A stretch of 64,000 nt of DNA, from the NCBI RefSeq assembly GCF_014190935.1, contig NZ_JACHVV010000001.1, forward strand, positions 1,240,001-1,304,000, in the 5' to 3' direction. Shown here piece after piece: positions 48,134-56,508 of this stretch. Position numbers and translations under genes: made by a program. How positions within the stretch are numbered: the first letter of the stretch is position 1; every line of letters begins with the position of its first letter. The notes under the pieces are model-generated. The model had not been told where the DNA came from. It saw only the letters and a list, made by a program, of their open reading frames with translations, and made no database searches. Origin of the DNA: Chryseomonas sp014190935. Lineage in GTDB: Bacteria > Pseudomonadota > Gammaproteobacteria > Pseudomonadales > Pseudomonadaceae.

Positions 48134-48697
48134 TTACTTCGGCATCAGCACGGTATCGATCACGTGGATCACGCCGTTGGACTGCATCACGTCGGCGATG
48201 GTGACGGCGGCCTTGCCGCCCTTGGCGTCGACCAGCCAGAGCTTGCCGTCATGCAGCTTCACGGTGAGGTCTTCGCCCTGGACGGTTTTCAGCTTGGTCA
48301 TGCCGCCGTGCATCTTGGCCTCAGCCATCAGTTGCTTGGCGGTGTGGGTGCCGGGCACCACGTGGTAGGTCAGGATCTTGGTCAGGTCGGCCTTGTGCTC
48401 GGGCTTGACCAGGGTATCGACGGTACCGGCCGGCAGCTTGGCGAAGGCTTCGTTGGTCGGGGCGAAGACGGTGAAGGGACCGCTGCCGTTGAGGGTATCG
48501 ACCAGGCCCGCCGCCTTGACGGCCGCCACCAGCGTGGTGTGGTCCTTGGAATTGACCGCGTTCTCGACGATGGTCTTGGACGGGTACATGGGCGCCCCGC
48601 CGACCATGACGGTATCAGCGGCGAAGCTGAGCGGGGCGGTGGCACCTAGGATCGCGAGACTGGCTACGATGGCGATGCGCTTGAGCAAGGTGTGCAT
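48134..48697 (-). CDS. Secreted fasciclin-domain protein
   Basis: A 187-residue protein with a Sec signal peptide (ends PLSFAAD) and one FAS1 (fasciclin) domain. The H1/H2 boxes are seen as GPFTVFAPTNEAFAKLP and NGVIHVIDTVLMP, with the central YHVVPG motif. FAS1 proteins mediate adhesion or bind small ligands at the cell surface. ATG 48697 has AGGAG upstream. It lies directly downstream of an anti-sigma/ECF sigma pair, an arrangement known for bacterial fasciclin genes, so it is a probable target of that sigma factor. Confidence 0.92.
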   Translation of the reverse strand: MHTLLKRIAIVASLAILGATAPLSFAADTVMVGGAPMYPSKTIVENAVNSKDHTTLVAAVKAAGLVDTLNGSGPFTVFAPTNEAFAKLPAGTVDTLVKPEHKADLTKILTYHVVPGTHTAKQLMAEAKMHGGMTKLKTVQGEDLTVKLHDGKLWLVDAKGGKAAVTIADVMQSNGVIHVIDTVLMPK

Positions 48698-48771
48698 GGT
48701 GCGTCTCCTGAGTTCTTCGGCCCTCCGGATGAGGGTGATGAATGTACGGAGCAGCCCGGCAAACGGATGCA

Positions 48772-49512
48772 TCAAAGCGAGCTTATTTTTCCCTGGGCGA
48801 TGACCGGTCCCGTGGGCGAGCCTGTCGGCGAGCCGGTTCGCGGCTCAAGGGAGACCGCCAGTACCGCACCTGGCGTCAGTGCCGATGCGAGCCCGGCGGG
48901 TACGGCCAGGGTCACGGCCGTAGCGTCCTGGAGCAGACCGAGCGAATGGGGTTTGCCATCCGCCGTGATGATCCAGGCCTCGGGACTCCTGTCTGGCCAA
49001 TCAGCCTTGCCGGCGGGTACGAACAGCAGTTGCCGACCATTCCCCTGCAGGGTGACGCTGAACGCCAGGCTGCCATTGCTCTGTTCCAGGCGGGCGAGCA
49101 GGGCGGGCGCTGTGACCTGGACCGGGCGCAGCAGCACGAGCAGCGCCAGCACGAGGGCAGCGACCAGTGCCAGTCCGGTCGTCCAGCGCCACAGGCGCGG
49201 GTTGCTCCAGCGGCGGATCGGCTCGGGTGCCGGTTGCTCCGTCGGAAAGAGCCGTTGCTGGATACCGTGCCAGACGTGGGCCGGCGGTTCGACGACCGGA
49301 AACTCATCGACCCACTCGGCGAAGTGCCGTTGCCAGGCCGCCAGTTGCGCCTGGTGTGCGGGGTCCTGCCGCAAGAGCTCCTCTACCTGCAGGCGTTCTT
49401 CGGCGGACAATACGCCCAGGGCGTATTCCGCGATGAGCAGCGCGTGTCGGTCGGAAGGGGGATCTCCTTGTCGTTCATAGGCCCAGGCACGCTCGCAGTT
49501 GCAGGAGGCCAC
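48772..49512 (-). CDS. Anti-sigma factor, RskA type
   Basis: A 246-residue membrane protein. An N-terminal anti-sigma domain (HALLIAEYALGVLSAEERLQVE) is followed by one transmembrane helix (about 110-132) and a periplasmic RskA domain with the family end SLEPRTGSPTGSPTGPVIAQG. No ATG is available in frame; GTG 49512 lies inside the end of the sigma gene (38-base overlap) with GGAT a few bases upstream. It presumably holds the co-encoded ECF sigma factor inactive. Confidence 0.88.
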   Translation of the reverse strand: MASCNCERAWAYERQGDPPSDRHALLIAEYALGVLSAEERLQVEELLRQDPAHQAQLAAWQRHFAEWVDEFPVVEPPAHVWHGIQQRLFPTEQPAPEPIRRWSNPRLWRWTTGLALVAALVLALLVLLRPVQVTAPALLARLEQSNGSLAFSVTLQGNGRQLLFVPAGKADWPDRSPEAWIITADGKPHSLGLLQDATAVTLAVPAGLASALTPGAVLAVSLEPRTGSPTGSPTGPVIAQGKISSL

Positions 49513-50050
49513 GCCGGATCCAGCTTTTCATCGTGCCGAGCGCGATACTGTGGCGGGCGGCCAGTTCAGCATAGGAATAGCCCTCGAAGAAGGCGACCCG
49601 GATATAGGTCTGCTGGTCCTTGCCCAGGGTTTTCAGACAGAGCTCGATCTGGCGACGCTGGCGATGGGCTTCGAAGTCTTCGGCGACGGACTGGGTTGCC
49701 GGCCACTCGGCCAGGATTTCGAGCGGCTCGTGTCGATGCTGCGCGCGGCGGCGATCGATGGCCTTGTGGCGCGCCAGGGTCGCCATCCAGGTCAGGGCGC
49801 TGGAAAGCGTGGCGTCGAAGGTGCCGGCCTTGAGCCAGATGGCGGTATAGGCCTCCTGCAGGACCTCTTCCGCCTCCGCCCGATCGCCCACGTACTGCAG
49901 GCATACGCCGAACAGCCGGCTCGAGGTCACGCGGTAGAGCGTTTCGAAGGCCAGGCGATTGCCCTGGCCGCAGGCCTGCAGCAGGACATTGAGCGCGACG
50001 GGCTCCGGGTTCGTTTCAGGGGTGGCCGATACGGCTGATCTGCTCGTCAA
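49475..50050 (-). CDS. ECF RNA polymerase sigma factor (SigK-like)
   Basis: A 191-residue ECF sigma factor. Region 2 includes AFETLYRVTSSRLFGVC and the -10-recognition segment RAEAEEVLQEAYTAIWLKAG with LTWMATLARHKAIDRRR. Region 4 is QTYIRVAFFEGYSYAELAARHSI followed by KSWIRRGLLQLR. The only possible start is TTG 50050, a rare codon that may keep expression low. The anti-sigma gene overlaps its 3' end. Likely targets are its own operon and the fasciclin gene. Confidence 0.9.
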   Translation of the reverse strand: MTSRSAVSATPETNPEPVALNVLLQACGQGNRLAFETLYRVTSSRLFGVCLQYVGDRAEAEEVLQEAYTAIWLKAGTFDATLSSALTWMATLARHKAIDRRRAQHRHEPLEILAEWPATQSVAEDFEAHRQRRQIELCLKTLGKDQQTYIRVAFFEGYSYAELAARHSIALGTMKSWIRRGLLQLRACLGL

Positions 50051-50402
50051 GGATGGCGTTCCGAAAGGAGGCGCAACAAAGGTAGCTGGGCTTCAGCCCT
50101 ATCGGGGCCGAGCAGCAAGAGGCCCAGGAGTGCGGTACTTGATGGCTTCACAGCTTCGGACTACCGCGGCAGCTGGGAGGCGATCTGTCCGATGTACCAT
50201 CGAACGGACGGCTTAGCAATCGCGATCACCATTGTGCGCTTACGGCTTCTCGACTGGCGGATGGTTGCATGCCTGGCCGGCTCTCTCTCCGTATCCATCC
50301 CTTGACCACCTTTACACAAGCCTACATGCCAGGCCATAGCTGCCTCGCGGGCTGAGCGGCTAGCATGCACGTCCAGATCGTCCGACTGTTCAGGTAGCCC
50401 CG
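50051..50402. other. Divergent promoter region between ECF sigma operon and response-regulator operon
   Basis: No gene is visible. On the plus strand, TTTACAC and CCTACAT repeats about 11 bases apart lie near 50312-50332, after TTGACC, about 75-100 bases before the response-regulator start. This could be a promoter with OmpR-type binding half-sites. It is weak evidence; nothing else is recognised. Confidence 0.35.
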
Positions 50403-51143
50403 ATGTCGCTGTCATCCGAATCCCCGCGCTGGACCTCGCGCATCCTGCTGGTGGATGACGATCCGTCGATCCGCGAGTTGATCTGTGGCTATCTGGCGCG
50501 CTTCAGCATCAATGCCCGCGGCGTGGGTGATGGCCTGGAGATGCGCCGGGCGCTGGCGGAGGAGGCCTTCGACCTGGTGGTGCTGGATCTGATGCTGCCG
50601 GGGGAGGACGGGCTTTCCTTGTGTCGTTCGCTGCGGCGCGACAGCGGCATTCCCATCCTGATGCTGACCGCCCAGTGCGAGCCGGCGGATCGCATCATCG
50701 GCCTGGAGCTGGGCGCCGACGACTATATGGCCAAGCCCTTCGAGCCCCGGGAACTGGTGGCGCGGATCCAGTCGGTGCTGCGGCGGACCCAGGATGGCCG
50801 CGTGCCCCAGCGCAAGGCGCCGCGGACCAGTGTCAGCTTCGATGGCTGGAAGCTCGATGGCGTCCTGCACCAGCTGCATTCGCCGGCCGGGGTGATGGTG
50901 CCGCTGTCCAATGCCGAGGTGCGGCTGCTGTGGGTGTTCATCGAGCAGCCGCGCCAGGTGCTGAGCCGCGAGCAGCTGCTCGATGCCACCCGCGGACGGG
51001 CGATCGAGGCCTTTGATCGCAGCATCGATCTGCAGGTGTCGCGCTTGCGCAGCAAGCTGGGCGACGATCCCCGCGCGCCGCAGTTGATCAAGACGGTGCG
51101 CGGCGAGGGCTATCTGTTCGATGCCAGGCAGATAGGGCACTAG
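50403..51143 (+). CDS. OmpR-family response regulator
   Basis: A 246-residue two-domain regulator. In the receiver, the acidic pocket is at D18-D20, the phosphoacceptor D62 in VVLDLMLPGEDG and the lysine K111 in YMAKPFEP. The C-terminal winged helix has LSNAEVRLLWVFIEQPRQVLS and the recognition-helix region DRSIDLQVSRLRSKL. It is followed 2 bases later by its sensor kinase gene. The signal and regulon are unknown; the downstream EF-hand gene is a candidate target by position. Confidence 0.93.
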   Translation: MSLSSESPRWTSRILLVDDDPSIRELICGYLARFSINARGVGDGLEMRRALAEEAFDLVVLDLMLPGEDGLSLCRSLRRDSGIPILMLTAQCEPADRIIGLELGADDYMAKPFEPRELVARIQSVLRRTQDGRVPQRKAPRTSVSFDGWKLDGVLHQLHSPAGVMVPLSNAEVRLLWVFIEQPRQVLSREQLLDATRGRAIEAFDRSIDLQVSRLRSKLGDDPRAPQLIKTVRGEGYLFDARQIGH

Positions 51144-51145
51144 CC

Positions 51146-52204
51146 ATGCGCCGCCTGGATACGCTGTTCGCCCGCCTGTTCGCGGTCTTTCTGCTGGCCA
51201 TCCTGCTGGGCCATCTGCTGGCTTTCTTCTGGTTTCGCCATGGCCTCGGCGAGCGACCGCCGCCACCGCCGCCACCCATGGAGGGCGAGGCCGCCTTCGA
51301 CCGGACACCGCCGCCCGGACCTTTCCCGCACCGGGAACCCGGCGTCTGGCGGCGCATCGAGTGGTTTCTCGGCGGCCCGCTGATCTTCCAGCTGGGCTCG
51401 CTGGTGATCGCCGCCTGGCTCGGGGCGCGATTGCTGACCCGGCCGCTGCGCCAGCTGACCGAGACCGCCGAGCACCTGAGCCACAATCTCGACGGTTCGC
51501 CCATTCCGGTCACTGGGCCCTGGGAGACCCGGGAGGCCGCGCGGGCGCTCAATCGCATGCACCAGCATCTGCTCGAACAGCTCCAGCAGCGCGGGCGCAT
51601 GCTTACCGCCATCTCCCATGACCTGCGTACGCCCCTGGCGCGGGTGAAGCTGCGCATCGAGGACATCGACGATCCGCGCCTGCACGCCCGGGTCAGCCAG
51701 GACGTGGACGACATGATCGAGTTGCTCGACGGCACCCTGAGGTATCTGCGCGAACAGCACCGGCAGGAGCGTCCCATCCTCTGCGACGTCCAGGCGCTGG
51801 TCGAGGCCATGGCCGAAGACGCGGCCGAGGAGGGCGCCCAGGTCGCTGTCCAGGGTAGCTGCCAGCCGTTGAAGGTGGCGCCCATGGCGTTGCGCTCCTG
51901 CCTCGGCAATCTGCTGCAGAATGCCCTGCGCTACGCTGGCCAGGCCGAGATCCGCCTGAGCGAGCAGCCGGAGCGGCTGATCATCTCCATCCTCGACCGC
52001 GGGCCGGGGATACCGGCCCAGTATCGGGAAGCCGTGTTCGAACCCTTCTATCGCCTGGAGGGATCGCGCAATCGATCCTCTGGCGGGACCGGGCTGGGGC
52101 TGGCCATCGCCCGGGAAGCGGCGGCGCACATGGGCGGCGAGCTGACTCTCGGCGAAACCCCCGGCGGTGGCCTGACCTGCCAGGTGGTGCTGCCGCGCCC
52201 CTGA
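51146..52204 (+). CDS. Sensor histidine kinase with short proline-rich periplasmic loop
   Basis: A 352-residue inner-membrane kinase. TM1 is about 10-30 and TM2 about 76-96. Between them lies a periplasmic loop of only ~45 residues that is Pro-rich (a run of seven prolines, then PPPGPFPHREP). HAMP is about 97-148. The phosphorylated histidine is H158 (AISHDLRTPLARVK). ATPase motifs: N-box GNLLQNALRYA, G1 ILDRGPGIP, G2 GGTGLGLAIA. The small loop suggests sensing through membrane or an accessory protein. Co-transcribed with the regulator. Confidence 0.92.
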   Translation: MRRLDTLFARLFAVFLLAILLGHLLAFFWFRHGLGERPPPPPPPMEGEAAFDRTPPPGPFPHREPGVWRRIEWFLGGPLIFQLGSLVIAAWLGARLLTRPLRQLTETAEHLSHNLDGSPIPVTGPWETREAARALNRMHQHLLEQLQQRGRMLTAISHDLRTPLARVKLRIEDIDDPRLHARVSQDVDDMIELLDGTLRYLREQHRQERPILCDVQALVEAMAEDAAEEGAQVAVQGSCQPLKVAPMALRSCLGNLLQNALRYAGQAEIRLSEQPERLIISILDRGPGIPAQYREAVFEPFYRLEGSRNRSSGGTGLGLAIAREAAAHMGGELTLGETPGGGLTCQVVLPRP

Positions 52205-52305
52205 TGTATCGCCGGGCATACAAAGTGACCAAATGGCTGACATCTAACCGGCGGATACTGGGTGGTGCGGAACACTGATGTCCGCATTTCCCGGGAGAGA
52301 CATCC

Positions 52306-52908
52306 ATGATCAGCGGAATAGGCAGTGGCTACTCCAGCTACTACAGCAGTGCCAGCGCGATCAAAGGCACTGGCGCGACAGCGTCCGGCAATAGCGTCAG
52401 CGGGGGTGAAGACGGCAATCCGTTGAAGAAGCTGTTCGGCAAGCTCGACAGCGATGGCGACGGCTCCATCAGCAAGAGCGAACTCACCACCGCCGCCAGC
52501 GCGGCGAGCGATACCCAGACGGATACCGACGAGAGCGGGTCTATCGACGTCGACAAGCTGCTCGGCATGCTCGACCAGGATGGCGATGGCAGTGTCGGCG
52601 AAAGCGAATTCGCCTCGGCCTTCGCACCACCGCCGGGTGGACCCCAGGGGCAGAGGGGCACTGAGGAATCCAGCGGTTCCAGCGATTCCAGCGTTGCCGG
52701 ACTGGGCGGTTCAGCGCGTCCGCGCATGCCGCCGCCACCGCCACCGCAGGGGGTGGGCGGGCAAGGGGACAGCGAGGCCGATTCCAGCACTCAGGAGTCG
52801 TCGAGCCCCTACACGCAACTGGTCCAGGCGGTATTGCGCCAGTACCAGAGCATTGGCAGCAACGGCAGCAGCACCGCCACGGGCAGCACCTTGAACGTGG
52901 CCGCCTGA
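52306..52908 (+). CDS. EF-hand calcium-binding protein (XopAW-like)
   Basis: A 200-residue low-complexity protein. Two canonical EF-hand loops are seen, DSDGDGSISKSE (48-59) and DQDGDGSVGESE (90-101). A third, degenerate loop near 73-84 ends in Lys instead of Glu. A Pro/Ser/Gly-rich tail (RMPPPPPPQG) follows. The N-terminus MISGIGSGYSSYYSSAS has no Sec signal and resembles proteins named XopAW-family type III calcium-binding effectors; no type III secretion genes are in the window, so export is unproven. It lies 102 bases after the sensor kinase, with GGGAGAG before ATG 52306. Confidence 0.82.
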   Translation: MISGIGSGYSSYYSSASAIKGTGATASGNSVSGGEDGNPLKKLFGKLDSDGDGSISKSELTTAASAASDTQTDTDESGSIDVDKLLGMLDQDGDGSVGESEFASAFAPPPGGPQGQRGTEESSGSSDSSVAGLGGSARPRMPPPPPPQGVGGQGDSEADSSTQESSSPYTQLVQAVLRQYQSIGSNGSSTATGSTLNVAA

Positions 52909-53216
52909 GCAGAGATCGGCAGCGCAGGGCAGGGCGGCCAGCGGCCGTCCGGTCTGCGCACTCACGTCGCACTCGACTCCCTTCTCGCCACCCCTTCCCT
53001 TGAGGGGCGACCGCCTAGACTTCGGCTATCCGGACAAGACCTCAGCGCCTGCCGCACCTCCCAAGCAAATTCTCCAGCTGTTTCAAGATGTTGCCATCAC
53101 GGGCTGGCCTTGGATTCTAATGAAAACGTTATGATATAACGTGCGCCTTCATTGGCTTGGCCGATGCCTAGCTGTTGGCAGCGGGTACCGGCGCTTTCGC
53201 TCTGCTAAGGACTGTC
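52909..53216. other. Promoter region of the Zur-box-controlled importer
   Basis: No gene. The right part becomes AT-rich and contains the Zur-type palindrome listed separately. A possible terminator for the EF-hand gene is not evident. Confidence 0.6.
53126..53142 (+). promoter_or_regulatory. Zur-type zinc operator
   Basis: A perfect palindrome ACGTTAT-GAT-ATAACGT, matching the GTTAT(A)-ATAAC core of gamma-proteobacterial Zur boxes. It sits 75-91 bases before the start of the substrate-binding protein gene, in an AT-rich island. Zur with zinc should repress the downstream operon. Confidence 0.8.
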
Positions 53217-54758
53217 ATGCCCGTATCCCGCTCCCTTCGCCTGGCGCTGGCCGCTTCGACCTTGGCGACCCTGGTCGCCTTCGTGCCGACGCTGTCCAGC
53301 GCTGAAGAACGCGTCTTCGACGTGGTCGGCCCCTTCGAGATCGGTGGGCTGGATCCTTCCATTTCTGGCTTCGTCTTCCAGCGCATGCAGATCACCGAGA
53401 CCCTGCTCGAAGCCGATGCCCAGGGCCAGCCAATCCCTGGCCTGGCAGCGCGCTGGACCGAATCGGCGGATGGCCTGACCTGGCGGCTCGCCCTGCGCCA
53501 GGGAGTAAGGTTCCATGACGGCAGCGAACTCACGGCCGAGGCTGCGGCTGCTGCCCTTGATGCGGCGCGGGGTAAGCCCGGGGTGCTCAGGCAGGCGGGC
53601 ATGGCGTCGGTCACGGCCGAAGGCAACGAGGTGGTGATCCGGCTGGCGAAACCCTTCAAGCCCCTGCTGGCGCTGCTGGCGCATTCCTCCACCAATATCC
53701 TGGCGCCGGCCGCCTATGACGCCGAAGGCAAGGTGCAGAAGATCATCGGCACGGGGCCGTACCGGCTGACCCTGCTGGAACCGCCGCAACGCCTGGCCGC
53801 GGAGCGCTTCGAAGGCTACTGGGGCGCCAGGCCGGAGATCGCCAGGACCTCCTACCTGGCCGCCGGCCGCGGTGAGACCCGCACCCTGATGGCCGAGAGC
53901 GGCGATGCCGAACTGGTGTTCCAGCTCGATCCGCCCAGCATCGCCCGACTCAAGCGCTCCAGCAGCCTCAAGGTGCTGATCGAGCCGGTCCCACGGGTAG
54001 TGCTGCTGACCCCCAACTCTGGTACCGGCGCCACCGCCCCGGTGGAAGTGCGGCAGGCGCTCAGCCTGGCCATCCAGCGCGAAGGCGTCGCCGCCGCCGT
54101 GCTGCGGGCGCCGGGTACCGGAGCGACTCAGTTGTTCGCCAGGAACGTGCCCGCCTGGCACGACCCCGCGTTGGCGCCGCTCGCCTACGATCCGGCGGCG
54201 TCGCGCACGCTGCTGGCCGGGCAGGGCTGGACCCCTGGCGCCGATGGCATCCTGCAAAAGGACGGCACGCCGCTCAGGCTCAAGCTGCTGACCTATTCCG
54301 ACAGGCCCGAGCTGCCGCTGATCGCCACCGCGCTGCAGGCGCAGTTGCGCGAGGTGGGCGTGGACGTGGAAGTCGCGGTGCAGAACTCCAGCGCCATCCC
54401 GGCCGCGCACAACGATGGCTCGTTGCAACTGGCGCTCTATGGCCGCAACTTCGCCCTGGTGCCGGATCCCCTGGTCACCCTGCTCAATGACTTCAGCCAC
54501 GGCGGCGCCGAGTGGGGGCCGCTGGGCTGGAAGAATCCGGCCTTCGACCAGGCCCTGGCCGCCTTGCTGGCCAGCGAGGATCCGGCCGAGCAGCAGCGCC
54601 AGCGCTACGCCGCCATGGCCCAGGTGCAAAAGGACCTGCCGGTGATTCCGGTGGCCTGGTATCGCCAGACGCTGGCCGTGTCCAATGCCGTCGAAGGCGC
54701 CGCCATCGATCCCTTCGAGCGCACCTTCGGCCTAAGCAAACTGCGGTGGGCCCCATGA
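53217..54758 (+). CDS. ABC importer substrate-binding protein, NikA/CntA-like (SBP family 5)
   Basis: A 513-residue periplasmic binding protein with a Sec signal peptide (ends LSSAEE). Family-5 features: the opening GGLDPSISGFVFQRMQITETLLEADAQG, LRQGVRFHDGSELTAEAAAA, IIGTGPYRLT and EGYWGARPEI. It resembles nickel/metallophore-binding NikA and CntA more than dipeptide-binding DppA. ATG 53217 has AAGGA upstream; the longer in-frame start lacks support. The Zur-type box upstream points to zinc or a zinc chelate as cargo. Its stop overlaps the first permease gene by 4 bases. Confidence 0.88.
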   Translation: MPVSRSLRLALAASTLATLVAFVPTLSSAEERVFDVVGPFEIGGLDPSISGFVFQRMQITETLLEADAQGQPIPGLAARWTESADGLTWRLALRQGVRFHDGSELTAEAAAAALDAARGKPGVLRQAGMASVTAEGNEVVIRLAKPFKPLLALLAHSSTNILAPAAYDAEGKVQKIIGTGPYRLTLLEPPQRLAAERFEGYWGARPEIARTSYLAAGRGETRTLMAESGDAELVFQLDPPSIARLKRSSSLKVLIEPVPRVVLLTPNSGTGATAPVEVRQALSLAIQREGVAAAVLRAPGTGATQLFARNVPAWHDPALAPLAYDPAASRTLLAGQGWTPGADGILQKDGTPLRLKLLTYSDRPELPLIATALQAQLREVGVDVEVAVQNSSAIPAAHNDGSLQLALYGRNFALVPDPLVTLLNDFSHGGAEWGPLGWKNPAFDQALAALLASEDPAEQQRQRYAAMAQVQKDLPVIPVAWYRQTLAVSNAVEGAAIDPFERTFGLSKLRWAP

Positions 54759-55690
54759 CCCGCCTGCTCGCCTTTCGCCTGCTGCAGGCGGGCCTGGTCG
54801 CCCTGCTGGTCGGCGGTCTCACCTTCCTGTTCATGAACCTGCTGCCGGGCGATGCCGCCTACCGCATCGCGGCGGGGCGCTACGGCTATGACCTGGTGGA
54901 TACCGCCGCGGCCGAGGCGGTTAGGGCCGAGCTGAATCTGGATCAGCCGCTGCTGTGGCGCTTCTTCGCCTGGATCGGCGATCTGCTGACCCTGGATCTC
55001 GGCCATTCGCTGGTCTCCGGCAAGCCGGTGATGGACGTCGTCGCCCACGAACTGGGCAGCTCCATCTGCCTGGCCATCGGCGCCGTCTGCCTGTCGCTGC
55101 TGCTGGGTCCGCCGCTGGGCGTGATGGCCGGCCTGCGTCCGGGCAGCCTGCTGGACCGCGGCCTGCTGGTGCTGACCACCGCGATCCGCGCGCTGCCGCA
55201 ATTCGTCCTGGGCGTGATCTTCGTGCTGCTGTTCGCCATCTCCTGGCAACTGTTCCCGGCGGCCGGCCACGGCACCTTCTGGCACAGCGTCCTGCCCACG
55301 CTGACCCTGGCGCTGGGACTGGCCGCGGTGTCGTCGCGGGTCGCCCGGGACGCCACGATGGAAGTCGCCGCGTCCGCCTACTACCGCTTCGGCCGCCTCA
55401 AGGGCCTGAGAGGCGCCGGCGTCTTCCTGCGCCATGGCCTGCGCAATATCGGCGTGCCGGTGGTGACCTACCTGGGCGTGCAGCTGGTGTATCTCATCGA
55501 GGGCGTGGTGGTGGTGGAGACGCTGTTCGCCTGGCCGGGCATCGGCCACGGCCTGGTCCACGCCATCGTCCAGCGCGACGTGCCCATGGTGCAGGGCACC
55601 GCCCTGGCGATGGGGCTGCTGTTCGTCATCCTCAATACCCTGGTCGATCTCGCCAACCACCTGATCGATCCGCGCGGGAGAAACGCATGA
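54755..55690 (+). CDS. ABC importer permease (DppB/NikB type)
   Basis: A 311-residue permease with six helices. The N-terminal FLFMNLLPGDAAYR is typical of the DppB/NikB group. The EAA-like coupling loop is in the second half (SSRVARDATMEVAASAYYRFGRLKGL) and the end has the conserved WPGIGHGLVHAIVQRDVPMVQG. It pairs with the next permease to form the channel. Both ends overlap neighbours (ATGA), so it is translationally coupled. Confidence 0.92.
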   Translation: MTRLLAFRLLQAGLVALLVGGLTFLFMNLLPGDAAYRIAAGRYGYDLVDTAAAEAVRAELNLDQPLLWRFFAWIGDLLTLDLGHSLVSGKPVMDVVAHELGSSICLAIGAVCLSLLLGPPLGVMAGLRPGSLLDRGLLVLTTAIRALPQFVLGVIFVLLFAISWQLFPAAGHGTFWHSVLPTLTLALGLAAVSSRVARDATMEVAASAYYRFGRLKGLRGAGVFLRHGLRNIGVPVVTYLGVQLVYLIEGVVVVETLFAWPGIGHGLVHAIVQRDVPMVQGTALAMGLLFVILNTLVDLANHLIDPRGRNA

Positions 55691-56508
55691 ATCTCGACGC
55701 CACCGTCGCTTCGGCGGCGCCTCCGGTCAAATCCTCCGCACGCGGGCTTGGCCTGGGTCTGCTGGCGGCGCTGATCGCCTTTGCCGTACTCACCCCGCTG
55801 CTCTGGCCGGGCGACATCGCCCGTCAGGACTATGAGGCGATCCTCGCGGGGCCCAGCAGCGCCTATCCGTTGGGCACCGACCACCTGGGTCGTGACATGC
55901 TGGCGCGGCTGGCGGTGGCCATCCGCTTCTCGCTGGGGCTGGCCTTCATCAGCGTCTGCACCGCCGCCCTTCCCGGCGTGCTGCTGGGCATCCTGGCCGC
56001 CTGGAAGGGTGGGTTGGTCGACAAGCTGCTGGGCGGCCTGGCCGAGTTGTTCCTGGCCCTGCCGGGCCTGCTGCTGGTGCTGCTGATCGTCGCGGTGTTT
56101 CCCGGCTCCTTCGTCGCCCTCTACAGCGCCGTGGCCCTGGTGCTCTGGGTGGAGTACTTCCGCATGACCCGGGCGCTGTCCCGTACCGTACTGGCCTCGC
56201 CAGCGGTGGCCGCCAGCGGGCTGCTGGGCTTCGGTCCCGTCTATATCGTGCGTCGGCACCTCTGGCCACAACTGGCGCCGGTTCTCCTGACCATCGCCGC
56301 CTTTGGCGCCGCCTCGACCATCATGGCCATCGCCGCCCTGGGGTTCGTCAGCATCGGCGTACGGCCGCCCACCGCCGAGCTGGGCCTGATGATCACCGAG
56401 TTGCTGCCCTATTACGCCGAGGCGCCCCTGGTCATCGCCCTGCCGATCCTGGCGATCTTCCTGACCGTGCTGTCACTGCTGCTCATCACCGGAGGCCGCA
56501 AGCCATGA
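55687..56508 (+). CDS. ABC importer permease (DppC/NikC type)
   Basis: A 273-residue permease. The N-terminal PLGTDHLGRDMLARLAVAIR is the DppC/NikC signature; the coupling loop follows ALVLWVEYFRMTRALSRTVL and the family end is IGVRPPTAELGLMITELLPY. Five to six helices are predicted. ATG 55687 overlaps the stop of the first permease; ATGA at 56505-56508 overlaps the ATPase gene. Confidence 0.92.
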   Translation: MNLDATVASAAPPVKSSARGLGLGLLAALIAFAVLTPLLWPGDIARQDYEAILAGPSSAYPLGTDHLGRDMLARLAVAIRFSLGLAFISVCTAALPGVLLGILAAWKGGLVDKLLGGLAELFLALPGLLLVLLIVAVFPGSFVALYSAVALVLWVEYFRMTRALSRTVLASPAVAASGLLGFGPVYIVRRHLWPQLAPVLLTIAAFGAASTIMAIAALGFVSIGVRPPTAELGLMITELLPYYAEAPLVIALPILAIFLTVLSLLLITGGRKP

